From IMG/VR virus record IMGVR_UViG_3300025652_000227, positions 1 to 35,682 of that record: a stretch of DNA of 35,682 nucleotides. One strand, given 5' to 3'. A model generated the notes under the pieces. That model was not told the origin of the DNA and did no database searches. It saw only the letters and a program-made list of their open reading frames with translations. The position numbers were made by a program, and so were the translations under genes. The stretch is from a virus. Shown here one piece after another: positions 9,300 to 15,137 of this stretch. Numbering within the stretch: the stretch's first letter is position 1; each line of letters starts with the position of its first letter.

Positions 9300-9754
9300 G
9301 GCGTAGAATCCATTCCAGTAATTATATCTTTTACACAACCATCAGAATTAGGAAGATAAGAACCAATTTTTATAAAAATTTTTTCTTCGGGCCTAAATTT
9401 CTCACGCCACAAACCTTCAACTTTTATACCGTATGTTTGATCAGCATAAACCTTAAGAGATCTTTTGTAATTTTTAAAAAAATTTTCTGTGGGCTTTAAA
9501 CCAGCAGCCCCATAAGCCGCAATAAAAGCATCAAAAAGATCACCCATGTCAACCCAATCTTTAGTAGTCGCTAAATGAGAAAACCAAGAATCATGAAAAG
9601 TATCAGAATCATTATCAGTTAAACGATCAAACCCAATATCATAAAAACCTTTAGGGCCAATATCTAAAGTCCTATTCTTCAAATCAAGCTTCCAGTACAT
9701 TTTTTTAGGCCGCTCGAATGTTTTAATTTTAGAAAAAATTTCTTCATTAGTCAT
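9296..9754 (-). CDS. Hypothetical accessory protein
   Basis: 152 residues starting MTNEEIFSKIKTFERPKKMY. Aromatic-rich, with no membrane segment or recognised catalytic motif; the middle (FHDSWFSHLATTKDWVDMGD) is the most distinctive part. It has its own strong promoter flanked by TAGGGTACCT sites and a GGGAG ribosome binding site 8 bp before ATG 9754. The stop overlaps the -35 of the following promoter, so the next gene is controlled separately. The function is unknown. The operator arrangement suggests it is switched on or off at a particular stage. Confidence 0.75.
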   Translation of the reverse strand: MTNEEIFSKIKTFERPKKMYWKLDLKNRTLDIGPKGFYDIGFDRLTDNDSDTFHDSWFSHLATTKDWVDMGDLFDAFIAAYGAAGLKPTENFFKNYKRSLKVYADQTYGIKVEGLWREKFRPEEKIFIKIGSYLPNSDGCVKDIITGMDSTP

Positions 9755-9785
9755 CTGTATTACTCCCTATAATATCATGCAGAAC

Positions 9786-9829
9786 ATTATGAAAACAGCT
9801 AGGGTACCTGTCAAGAGGATAGGGTACCT
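9786..9829 (-). promoter_or_regulatory. Promoter flanked by two TAGGGTACCT operators
   Basis: On the - strand the -35 is TTGACA (9814-9809), with a 17-bp spacer and -10 CATAAT (9791-9786). Identical 10-mers TAGGGTACCT lie at 9800-9809 and 9820-9829, exactly 20 bp (two helical turns) apart on either side of the -35. A third copy is at 9966-9975. The GGTACC core is palindromic, which suits a dimeric regulator. Confidence 0.75.
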
Positions 9830-9839
9830 TGAATTTTTT

Positions 9840-9984
9840 AAAAAATTTTTTTTGGGGTGAATGTTCGTGTAAAGCTTAGTATAGAGTTCTGCCCGAAACC
9901 GCGCATATATCAGGGGGGTCATAGCCCGTATGTACCCCGATTTAAATACAATTGTTCGGTTTGGCTAGGGTACCTTGGAAAAGT
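9840..9984. other. Non-coding stretch with hairpin and a third TAGGGTACCT copy
   Basis: No credible gene lies between 9755 and 10038. Besides the promoter and terminator it holds an A/T tract, a G-run hairpin with a single-base bulge (about 9915-9938, GGGGT...ACCCC), an ACAATTGTTCGG half-palindrome at about 9948-9959 and the third TAGGGTACCT at 9966-9975. This may be an additional regulatory site or a processed leader. Nothing more can be supported. Confidence 0.5.
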
Positions 9985-10008
9985 AAAAAGCCCGCTCTAG
10001 GCGGGCTT
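9978..10008 (-). terminator. Rho-independent terminator after the amidoligase gene
   Basis: An 8-bp perfect stem AAGCCCGC / GCGGGCTT (9988-9995 with 10001-10008) with a 5-base loop. On the - strand it is followed by TTTTTACTTTT. It lies 31 bp beyond the amidoligase stop and so ends that transcript. Confidence 0.85.
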
Positions 10009-10038
10009 CTTTGGCGGCTTAGAATTGATGCCCGTTTA

Positions 10039-11223
10039 TTATGGGGCGAAATTCGCTATTCTTGCCTGCCACCATTCGAAATCACTATCAGATAAGCTTG
10101 CAAAAATGCTATCAATACCGCGTCTGTTTTCGGGCAATAATTCTGCACCGCTAACTTGCGCTTCAATAGTCTGTAAAACTTGGTAGCCGTTCAAGTCAGT
10201 ACCGTCACCGTAGCGATGGCCGTTAGCGATTTGATCATGCGTAACGAGTGCAGAACGATCAAAACCTAATTGCTCTAATCTATCTCTAATCTCAGAAATA
10301 CCGCGTCTTACACTTTGCTCAGAACGCCCAGTAACATCCATAATATCGCGTGTAGTCGCACCGCTATTTGATCGGATCAAATGGTATTGAACGTTATTTC
10401 TAGATCCGCGTCTGAAAATATCGTTAGTCGGTGTTTCCTGAACACTTGTTTGGTTATTCTCAAACCCAATACGCTCGTTATGAGTGTGCGTAAAAAGATT
10501 GCAGATAAACTCTAACCATTTCCAAGACTTTTCAAAATCGCTTGTTCCATGGTGTTGACGAAATTCGATAGTACCAACGCGATTTTGTTCACGATTAGGA
10601 TATGATCTAGGATCATGAGCTAGTGTGATTGCACTAAACTTACCACCGCTCGGTGTTCCACCTAATGCTCTGTTTAATTCTTGAATATCCCTAGATCCTA
10701 AAATCTCATTTATTAAATTAGATAAGCCCCAACACATTGTGTTTTCTGTGCGACTAGGTGCAAGCATAGTATTTATTATGCTTTGCATTCTCGCATAACG
10801 ATAAGTGACATCGCGTATTATTTCGAAATCAAAAGGCATTGCATGGTCCGTATGTATTCTAGGCCATGCTTCTATTGATGCCCTGCAAAATTCATCGGGA
10901 TCAACGTTTGAGTTTATAGGTGCATTACCTATATGAACGTGAACACCGCAACCAGTGTTAACAATATCGTCAACACTAGAGCATTCTTGACGTGCAATTG
11001 CATTTATATGCGATAATAAATTTTGCATAAATTCGCGTGATGTTTGGCAAGGGACTAATGGGCAGGTTTTGATTTCCGCCGTTACACCTGAGCTTGCATC
11101 GGTATCAACTGTGAAACCTTTTGTGAAATTGCGTTCTGCAAAATATCTTTCAAATCTTGATTTTGATATTTGCCCAAATTCCCATTCAAAACCAAATGTC
11201 ATATTTCTGTTTTCTAAAGTCAT
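10039..11223 (-). CDS. Amidoligase (glutamine synthetase-fold COOH-NH2 ligase) with C-terminal winged-helix-like domain
   Basis: 394 residues. The order of motifs matches the Amidoligase_2 family: FGFEWEF (10-16) as the metal-binding E-x-E strand, VDTDAS (39-44) followed by E50 and a CPL turn, NTGCGVHVHIGN (89-100), and GTIEFRQHHGT (217-227). Such enzymes use ATP to join a carboxylate to an amine, forming amide or isopeptide bonds. Residues 288-322 (SGATTRDIMDVTGRSEQSVR, then a predicted recognition helix) look like a winged helix-turn-helix, an unusual fusion that would tie the ligase to DNA or to its own regulation. It starts 2 bp after the stop of the 58-residue gene, with a weak ribosome binding site, so it is probably coupled. 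A cyclotransferase-like gene at 15138 is the likely functional partner. The substrate is unknown. Confidence 0.85.
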   Translation of the reverse strand: MTLENRNMTFGFEWEFGQISKSRFERYFAERNFTKGFTVDTDASSGVTAEIKTCPLVPCQTSREFMQNLLSHINAIARQECSSVDDIVNTGCGVHVHIGNAPINSNVDPDEFCRASIEAWPRIHTDHAMPFDFEIIRDVTYRYARMQSIINTMLAPSRTENTMCWGLSNLINEILGSRDIQELNRALGGTPSGGKFSAITLAHDPRSYPNREQNRVGTIEFRQHHGTSDFEKSWKWLEFICNLFTHTHNERIGFENNQTSVQETPTNDIFRRGSRNNVQYHLIRSNSGATTRDIMDVTGRSEQSVRRGISEIRDRLEQLGFDRSALVTHDQIANGHRYGDGTDLNGYQVLQTIEAQVSGAELLPENRRGIDSIFASLSDSDFEWWQARIANFAP

Positions 11224-11225
11224 AG

Positions 11226-11402
11226 TTATATCGCTTTCTCAATTGCTAGTGTTACATTTCTGATTTCATCGTTTTCAGGATATACAAAATCACCATTGTC
11301 TAATTTGATTTCTTGCAATCCAAAAACATCAAAGTGATTAAATAATTCTTCAACTTCAAAGTTTTTAAGAGTGATTTTAAATTCGCTTGTTTTGTAAGTC
11401 AT
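11226..11402 (-). CDS. Small acidic protein upstream of the amidoligase
   Basis: 58 residues starting MTYKTSEFKITLKNFEVEEL. The ATG at 11402 follows AAAAGGTAATAAAAACA, a fair ribosome binding site. A longer frame to 11597 exists, but it reads through AT-rich promoter-like sequence and has no such site. The gene is 2 bp before the amidoligase and is co-transcribed with it. It could be a substrate, an adaptor or an unrelated small protein. Its C-terminal end (TLAIEKAI) has no obvious tagging residue. The function is unknown. Confidence 0.7.
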   Translation of the reverse strand: MTYKTSEFKITLKNFEVEELFNHFDVFGLQEIKLDNGDFVYPENDEIRNVTLAIEKAI

Positions 11403-11682
11403 TGTTTTTATTACCTTTTTTTTGTTTATCAGGGCAAAGCTGTCGCCCTTACCCATATTCCTAAATGATTTTTTCCCATAAATAAAGCGTTTTTTCCCAT
11501 AAAATGTAATTTTTTTTATATATATGTATAAACCACCATTTTTAAAGCAGGAATAAAGCAGGAAAAAATGTTCTTGCTGGCAAAATAAAGCGAACAAGTG
11601 TGAAGGTTATTTTCGAAATTTTAAAATTTTTGAAATTTTTTGAATTTAAAAAAAAATAAAAACTATAGTATATATAAGAAAA
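11403..11682 (-). promoter_or_regulatory. AT-rich upstream region of the amidoligase operon with repeats
   Basis: A 280-bp gene-free stretch. It holds two TTTTTTCCCATAAA repeats (11469-11482 and 11490-11503, 21 bp apart), a further CCCATA at 11452-11457, and two TAAAGCAGGA repeats 11 bp apart (11543-11552 and 11554-11563), with related TAAAGC words at 11484 and 11586. The repeats suggest several operator sites for the leftward amidoligase operon. No -35 as good as those elsewhere in the window could be assigned, so the promoter itself is unplaced. Confidence 0.55.
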
Positions 11683-11706
11683 GGGATACTAAACTAATAG
11701 TATCCC
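11683..11706 (-). terminator. Rho-independent terminator after the 119-residue gene
   Basis: A 9-bp perfect stem GGGATACTA / TAGTATCCC (11683-11691 with 11698-11706), loop of 6. On the - strand it is followed by TTTTCTTATATA. It lies between the 119-residue gene and the amidoligase operon, so the two are separate transcripts. Confidence 0.8.
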
Positions 11707-11734
11707 CGATCCCGATCCCGATCCCGATCCCGAT
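11705..11734. repeat. Tandem CCCGAT hexamer array
   Basis: Five perfect CCCGAT copies in tandem (11705-11734), followed by degenerate copies (CCGATG, CCCCGATG) and another CCCGAT at 11754-11759 that abuts the stop of the 119-residue gene. The same hexamer recurs many times in 12740-12935. The array is too short and lacks spacers for a CRISPR. It could be a protein-binding cluster or a replication-slippage product. Confidence 0.85.
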
Positions 11735-11759
11735 CCGATGCCCCGATGTTTAGTCCCGA

Positions 11760-12119
11760 TTAAACAGCTTCTTTTAAATCATATTCAATCAAGTCAAGCG
11801 CATCTTCTACAAGAGCAACGTTCAGCTTCTCCAGTGTATCGCGATCAATCGTGTCAACAATAACCTTTTGCGCGTAACCATAAGAGCAATAAGCATCGGT
11901 TGCAGTAAACTGCGTAAACTGGTTAATGACCCACGAACGCAACTTTTTTGGCTCGGTGTGGTGTGCCATCAAAAACGCTTTGTTTGCGTAGTAACTTTTT
12001 TCCCCGTTATATGATCCATCCAAGAACATTCTAAAATGTCTGCGGGTTACATGGTTGCAATCCAACAAGTCGCCTTGAAGGTCGCGTATGATACGGGTTT
12101 TTGTTGTTGTGTCTGTCAT
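11760..12119 (-). CDS. Hypothetical accessory protein
   Basis: 119 residues starting MTDTTTKTRIIRDLQGDLLD. It has a basic, aromatic middle (HVTRRHFRMFLDGSYNGEKS) and an acidic C-terminus (VEDALDLIEYDLKEAV). A GAGGAGG site precedes the ATG, a canonical promoter with tandem TATGGGA boxes lies upstream and a clean terminator follows, so it is a single-gene unit. I do not recognise the family. No catalytic motif or membrane segment is visible. Confidence 0.75.
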   Translation of the reverse strand: MTDTTTKTRIIRDLQGDLLDCNHVTRRHFRMFLDGSYNGEKSYYANKAFLMAHHTEPKKLRSWVINQFTQFTATDAYCSYGYAQKVIVDTIDRDTLEKLNVALVEDALDLIEYDLKEAV

Positions 12120-12147
12120 GGCTTATGCCTCCTCTTTACTAGACTAA

Positions 12148-12180
12148 TCCCATAATATCCCACAATAAGAACGGTGTCAA
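12148..12180 (-). promoter_or_regulatory. Promoter with tandem TATGGGA boxes, before the 119-residue gene
   Basis: On the - strand: TTGACA (12180-12175), a 17-bp spacer and TATTAT (12157-12152). Boxes on the + strand read TCCCATA at 12148-12154 and TCCCACA at 12158-12164, exactly 10 bp apart and covering the -10, where a bound repressor would block polymerase. Confidence 0.8.
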
Positions 12181-12270
12181 CACAAAAAGATAATTTTTTT
12201 TATCTTTCTCACCAGCGGGTGCTGGAACTGCTGCAGCTCAAATAAGCCGAACAATTGTTCGCGCCTTCGG

Positions 12271-12300
12271 CAAAAAAAATGCTGGGCAAATTGCCCAGCA
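12271..12300 (-). terminator. Rho-independent terminator after the 64-residue gene
   Basis: Stem TGCTGGGC / GCCCAGCA (12280-12287 with 12293-12300), loop AAATT. On the - strand it is followed by a run of T (the complement of AAAAAAAA, 12272-12279). It lies 8 bp after the stop of the 64-residue gene. Confidence 0.85.
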
Positions 12301-12307
12301 GAAGAAA

Positions 12308-12502
12308 TTATTGAAACAACGTGTTGTATTCATGATCCCGCAGAAACTCCCCGAAGCTTGATCCGTAGTCTTTGGCTTTTGTCCACTCTTCCCTGAAATG
12401 ATCCGCGTCATCTCCTTGAAGAAGGAAACTCCACCCTGCTTCATACTCCTCAACTTCGATTGCGAACCCCCGATCAGTCATTCTATATCCACCGATAGTC
12501 AT
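12308..12502 (-). CDS. Small acidic hypothetical protein
   Basis: 64 residues starting MTIGGYRMTDRGFAIEVEEY, acidic and aromatic (GWSFLLQGDDADHFREEW). GAGGAG lies 9 bp before the ATG. It has its own TTGACA/TACTAT promoter with tandem TATGGGA boxes and its own terminator, a tidy single-gene unit like its neighbour. The acidic, small, separately repressed character is typical of phage anti-host or anti-defence proteins, but nothing in the sequence proves this. The family is not recognised. Confidence 0.7.
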   Translation of the reverse strand: MTIGGYRMTDRGFAIEVEEYEAGWSFLLQGDDADHFREEWTKAKDYGSSFGEFLRDHEYNTLFQ

Positions 12503-12531
12503 TATATATACTCCTCATTACTAAACTATAC

Positions 12532-12564
12532 TCCCATAGTATCCCATATAATAGAGAGTGTCAA
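12532..12564 (-). promoter_or_regulatory. Promoter with tandem TATGGGA boxes, before the 64-residue gene
   Basis: On the - strand: TTGACA (12564-12559), a 17-bp spacer and TACTAT (12541-12536). Perfect TCCCATA boxes on the + strand lie at 12532-12538 and 12542-12548, exactly 10 bp apart and overlapping the -10. A short inverted repeat (GATAAATTTTTTTATC) lies upstream at about 12573-12588. Confidence 0.8.
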
Positions 12565-13000
12565 CCCCTAAGATAAATTTTTTTATCCAGGCGGGATGCC
12601 GGGCTGAACACCGGGCGGAAGCCACCGGGCTGCCGGGGGTTTTACGAACAATTGTTCGGGTTAGCTCACCGGGCACAGTTCCGCCGGGCGGGAGGAGATG
12701 CTGCCGGGGAAGATCCGGGGAGCAGGTAATGAATTACCGGGGGTGTCCCGATCCCAGCGCCCCGATCCCGAACAATTGTTCCCGATCCCCGATCCCGAAG
12801 ACCCCGATCTTCAAAAGGAGGAGCTGCTGCTCCGAGTTCGAGTTGCACACCCAGCAGCCCGATGGTATAATATCCCGAACAATTTTTCGGCTTAACCCCG
12901 ATCCCGATGCTGGTGATGACAAAGCCCGATCCCGACCCCCGACACATCCCGAACATTTTCCCGCTGGGGAACGCCCGACCGCCCCCTCTAGGCAATCCAG
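12565..13000. other. GC-rich non-coding island with CCCGAT, CCGGG and CCGAACA words
   Basis: About 435 bp without a supportable gene, much richer in G+C than its surroundings. It is built of recurring words: CCGGG (mostly 12590-12760), CCCGAT or CCCGATCC (12746-12935) and CCGAACA palindromes. A possible rightward promoter lies inside it (TTGCAC 12843-12848, 17 bp, TATAAT 12866-12871). The island lies between the small terminase gene and the accessory genes, so it could be a packaging (pac/cos) site, an origin element or a recently inserted repeat element. Open frames across it are artefacts of the repeats. Confidence 0.6.
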
Positions 13001-13531
13001 CTATTCCGCTGGGTTCTCGCTATCTGCTGCTACTGGGATTTGTTCGGCTTCTATGGGATTTTCTGCTGGTGTAACGTCAATCATACGATTTTTAGCACGA
13101 TCCATAAATTCTTCCAGTTGTTCTACGATTTGGTCACGGGTTAGGCTATCTATGTTTTCGTGTGTTACATGGCTACGAGCGACCATTAATCCCGTTACCT
13201 TGAGCCTGAGTTCTTCTGCTTTAATTGCTGCTGAAAAGTTTCCTGCCTGCCATGCTTCATCTCTGAGCAGTTGCATATCCCGAACAGATTTAGTCACAGA
13301 GACACCGTACTTGCTTTCTAGCTCCTGTCTCATTTCTTCGAGGCGTTCTTTTACCGTGGGATTATTAAGAAGCTGCACAGCTCTGACGTTGGCGTTCGAA
13401 TACCCTGCTTCTCGTGCTGCTGCGGTTTGTGTCATATCTCCGTGAAGATAGTTTTTGAGAAACTGTTGCTGTTTTGGATTGAGCCTTCTGTTCCCGTGTA
13501 TCTTATCTTCTTTTATTCCTACCTTCGGCAT
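13001..13531 (-). CDS. terS: Terminase small subunit
   Basis: 176 residues. Residues 16-60 (LNPKQQQFLKNYLHGDMTQT, then AAAREAGYS and NNPTVKERL) match the Terminase_2 / DNA-packaging small-subunit signature: an N-terminal helix-turn-helix that recognises the packaging site. The middle is a coiled, charged oligomerisation region and the C-terminus is acidic and flexible. The start is ATG 13531, preceded by GTAGGAGC; an upstream frame to 13603 lacks a ribosome binding site. It is separated from the large subunit by the accessory cluster, and lies directly beside the GC-rich island and the iteron cluster, both possible recognition targets. Confidence 0.88.
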   Translation of the reverse strand: MPKVGIKEDKIHGNRRLNPKQQQFLKNYLHGDMTQTAAAREAGYSNANVRAVQLLNNPTVKERLEEMRQELESKYGVSVTKSVRDMQLLRDEAWQAGNFSAAIKAEELRLKVTGLMVARSHVTHENIDSLTRDQIVEQLEEFMDRAKNRMIDVTPAENPIEAEQIPVAADSENPAE

Positions 13532-13656
13532 ACCAGCTCCTACCCGAACAATTTTACGACTTATGACCCGCAGCCATTCTACTAAAAACGCTACGATGGT
13601 CAAGTGCTATAGTTGTCATAATTTCCCAGAACATCAGGAAGCGGCTGACGCTCCAT

Positions 13657-13859
13657 TACGTCAAGGGGGGATGATGTATATCCCCCCCTATAAGGGGGGT
13701 GACGCAGTTGACGTAAATTAACCCATTGATTTTATTGATTTATTTACGTCAACTCGACTTTCTGACGTAGTTGACGCGATTGGTCTAAGTAATTGATTTT
13801 ATTGAATAAGTTACGGCAACGTCAACCGCGTCAACTTTGACGTAGAAAATGTTGACGTA
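13657..13859. repeat. Iteron-like TTGACGTA cluster, candidate replication origin
   Basis: In about 200 bp, TTGACGTA or close variants (TTGACGCG, ACGTCAA, GCGTCAA) occur at 13657, 13708, 13745, 13763, 13771, 13819, 13828, 13837 and 13852, in both orientations. Two copies of ATTGATTTTATTGA (13725-13738 and 13792-13805) form AT-rich stretches between them, and alternating G6 / C7 / G6 runs (13665-13699) can form competing hairpins. The cluster lies between divergent blocks (small terminase leftward, early genes rightward). The whole gap 13532-13946 holds no gene. Repeated protein sites plus AT-rich DNA are the hallmark of an origin or a dense operator. Confidence 0.7.
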
Positions 13860-13889
13860 AAATAAAGATAAAATAATTTATTTTTTCTC

Positions 13890-13918
13890 TTGACATATGG
13901 AAAAACTTCATATACTAT
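13890..13918 (+). promoter_or_regulatory. Early rightward promoter
   Basis: TTGACA (13890-13895), then TATACT at 13911-13916 (15 bp) or TACTAT at 13913-13918 (17 bp). It is followed by an AGAGGAG ribosome binding site (13933-13939) and ATG 13947. It lies directly downstream of the TTGACGTA cluster, which probably controls it. Confidence 0.75.
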
Positions 13919-13946
13919 AGTGATAGTATTTTAGAGGAGTAAACAA

Positions 13947-14234
13947 ATGCAAGTAAAGTTAGAAAAAAGCACAGCGCATACAGTTTATTATACAGCTAGG
14001 AATGGTAAAACATTATTTCATTTAATGGCGTATGATGCAGAAGGCAGAGAGTATTCTCATTATTATAATTTTCATGATCGTGATCGTGCAGACGTTTTAG
14101 CTAAGAAAGTTAATGATCTTGGTTATATTAATCATGATCATTGGGGTTGTAGAGTTCCTTATGGATCTAATGCTTGGCTTTCTGACGGTATGGAAGATCG
14201 TTTAATTGAAGATGAAAAAAATGGTTATTTATAG
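13947..14234 (+). CDS. Hypothetical early protein
   Basis: 95 residues, first gene after the early promoter, with a strong AGAGGAG site. It starts MQVKLEKSTAHTVYYTARNG; two beta-like strands are followed by an aromatic, His/Asp-rich segment (EYSHYYNFHDRDRADVLAKK) that suggests an alpha/beta fold. No known motif is recognised. As the first early gene it is a candidate for host takeover or a regulatory role, by position only. Confidence 0.75.
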   Translation: MQVKLEKSTAHTVYYTARNGKTLFHLMAYDAEGREYSHYYNFHDRDRADVLAKKVNDLGYINHDHWGCRVPYGSNAWLSDGMEDRLIEDEKNGYL

Positions 14235-14243
14235 GAGGTAATA

Positions 14244-14510
14244 ATGGTTATTAAATTAAATTCTTTCAGCAACAAAGATTGCACTTTAGAGGACGCTCAG
14301 ACTTGCGTTAATCAACTTGCCGATGTGGTAAATGTTATTCTGGAAGCGGCTAAAAAAATGTCTGACGCAGAACAAAATGATGCGGTTTGCAAAGAAGTTT
14401 TCGAGAACACATATTGGAAGCTATACAATAGATTAAGTTATCTAGAAACTGACAAGCACAGGCATCCGCACAACGAACAACTAGAATATGTAATGAATAG
14501 GAATGGGTAA
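14244..14510 (+). CDS. Hypothetical early protein, helical
   Basis: 88 residues starting MVIKLNSFSNKDCTLEDAQT, largely helical and charged (CVNQLADVVNVILEAAKKMS). It follows the first early gene by 9 bp with AGGAGG before the ATG, so it is co-transcribed. Four Cys or His residues are scattered without a zinc-site pattern. The family is not recognised. Confidence 0.75.
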   Translation: MVIKLNSFSNKDCTLEDAQTCVNQLADVVNVILEAAKKMSDAEQNDAVCKEVFENTYWKLYNRLSYLETDKHRHPHNEQLEYVMNRNG

Positions 14511-14515
14511 TAAAA

Positions 14516-14926
14516 ATGAAAAACGATACTGATATGTTTGGCACTTGGATTTTAAACTTTTACTTTAAGGAGTTCATGAAGCACATGAAGAGTGATCCTA
14601 AGTATACTGAGGAGTTGAAAGCTGTGGCTGATGCTCACACGATTTACGCAGAGGGTGATCTTGCTTTAGAGGAGTACGTCAAGAAAGAGTATTTAAAATA
14701 CATGACCAATACTCTTGATGTTACTGAGGAGAAGGTTTTGGACATCATTAAGAAATGTCTTAAAGATATGCCGCAACCAGATTGGAACCCAAAGTACGAT
14801 TATTTTCTTGATTACTTTTCTACTATTACAAACGAAGTTTGTTCTGAGTTGATTGACATTCATTTAAATGAAAACCTAAAAAAGTGGGTTGCTAGTTTAG
14901 AGGCTAAACACGCGACTATTAATTAA
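14516..14926 (+). CDS. Hypothetical early protein
   Basis: 136 residues starting MKNDTDMFGTWILNFYFKEF, helical and acidic, with many Lys/Glu/Tyr residues (TEELKAVADAHTIYAEGDLA). The ATG is 5 bp after the previous stop; the ribosome binding site is weak (AGGAATGGG at a distance), which suggests coupling. No motif is recognised. It is the last gene before a gap that ends in a terminator. Confidence 0.7.
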   Translation: MKNDTDMFGTWILNFYFKEFMKHMKSDPKYTEELKAVADAHTIYAEGDLALEEYVKKEYLKYMTNTLDVTEEKVLDIIKKCLKDMPQPDWNPKYDYFLDYFSTITNEVCSELIDIHLNENLKKWVASLEAKHATIN

Positions 14927-14941
14927 TAAGCATAGTAAGCC

Positions 14942-15010
14942 ATGAGTGCTGAGATCGCCAAAAGTGTTATCATTAAGAGTCTCAAACCGTGGCAGTGCAA
15001 GCGGTTTTAA
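14942..15010 (+). CDS. Possible 22-residue micropeptide
   Basis: An ATG at 14942 opens 22 codons (MSAEIAKSVIIKSLKPWQC, ending KRF) before TAA at 15010. No clear ribosome binding site precedes it. The peptide would be basic with an amphipathic middle. A 6-bp hairpin (AAACCG 14984-14989 / CGGTTT 15002-15007) spans its end, so the segment could instead be a structured RNA 3' end. Listed because it is the only content of this gap. Confidence 0.25.
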   Translation: MSAEIAKSVIIKSLKPWQCKRF

Positions 15011-15044
15011 TATTGGCGTAATTCCTTGGCTGTGATTGCATATT

Positions 15045-15075
15045 GAGGGGGATTTGTTTCCCCCTCTTTTATTTT
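15045..15075 (+). terminator. Rho-independent terminator of the first early operon
   Basis: Stem GAGGGGGA / TCCCCCTC (15045-15052 with 15059-15066), a 6-base loop and a following T-rich tract (TTTTATTTTTT). It closes the 13947-14926 transcript just before the next promoter. Confidence 0.88.
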
Positions 15076-15079
15076 TTAC

Positions 15080-15108
15080 TTGACAAACTTTCCCATAAAT
15101 GATAAGAT
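15080..15108 (+). promoter_or_regulatory. Promoter with one TCCCATA box, before the cyclotransferase gene
   Basis: TTGACA (15080-15085), a 17-bp spacer and TAAGAT (15103-15108). One TCCCATA box lies at 15091-15097 in the spacer. The cyclotransferase ATG follows at 15138, after AAGGAAA. Confidence 0.78.
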
Positions 15109-15137
15109 AATTTATCTAGTAAAAAAGGAAACAATAA

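Larger units (their letters stand above)
12249..12781. repeat. Three copies of the palindrome GAACAATTGTTC
   Basis: The 12-bp perfect palindrome occurs at 12249-12260, 12646-12657 and 12770-12781, usually extended to CCGAACAATTGTTC or GAACAATTGTTCGG. Single arms (CCGAACA or TGTTCGG) recur at 9953, 12874, 12948, 13038, 13278, 13543, 16067 and many places in 19498-21830. The density is well above chance by eye. A dimeric regulator or a replication or packaging protein could bind here. Confidence 0.7.

Noticed and set aside
11403-11597. Extended N-terminus of the 58-residue gene
   Set aside because: The extra 65 codons are translated AT-rich promoter-like DNA with repeats and have no ribosome binding site; the ATG at 11402 has one.
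11705-11734. CCCGAT array as a CRISPR
   Set aside because: Units are 6 bp with no spacers, there is no leader, and no cas gene other than a Cas4-like nuclease of phage type lies nearby.
12833-12860. tRNA-like GTTCGAGTT word
   Set aside because: No cloverleaf can be built around it; the T-loop-like word occurs alone in the repeat island.
12666-12995. Leftward open frame of about 109 codons in the GC-rich island
   Set aside because: The product is low-complexity Arg/Gly/Ser from the repeats, with no start signal or recognised domain.
12558-13445. Long rightward open frame (about 295 codons) across the GC-rich island and antisense to the small terminase
   Set aside because: It runs through repetitive CCGGG/CCCGAT DNA and is antisense to the well-supported terS gene. 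It lacks a ribosome binding site and has a low-complexity product.
13455-13721. Rightward open frame of 88 codons over the terS start and the G-run hairpins
   Set aside because: Overlaps terS antisense and the non-coding repeat area, with no ribosome binding site.
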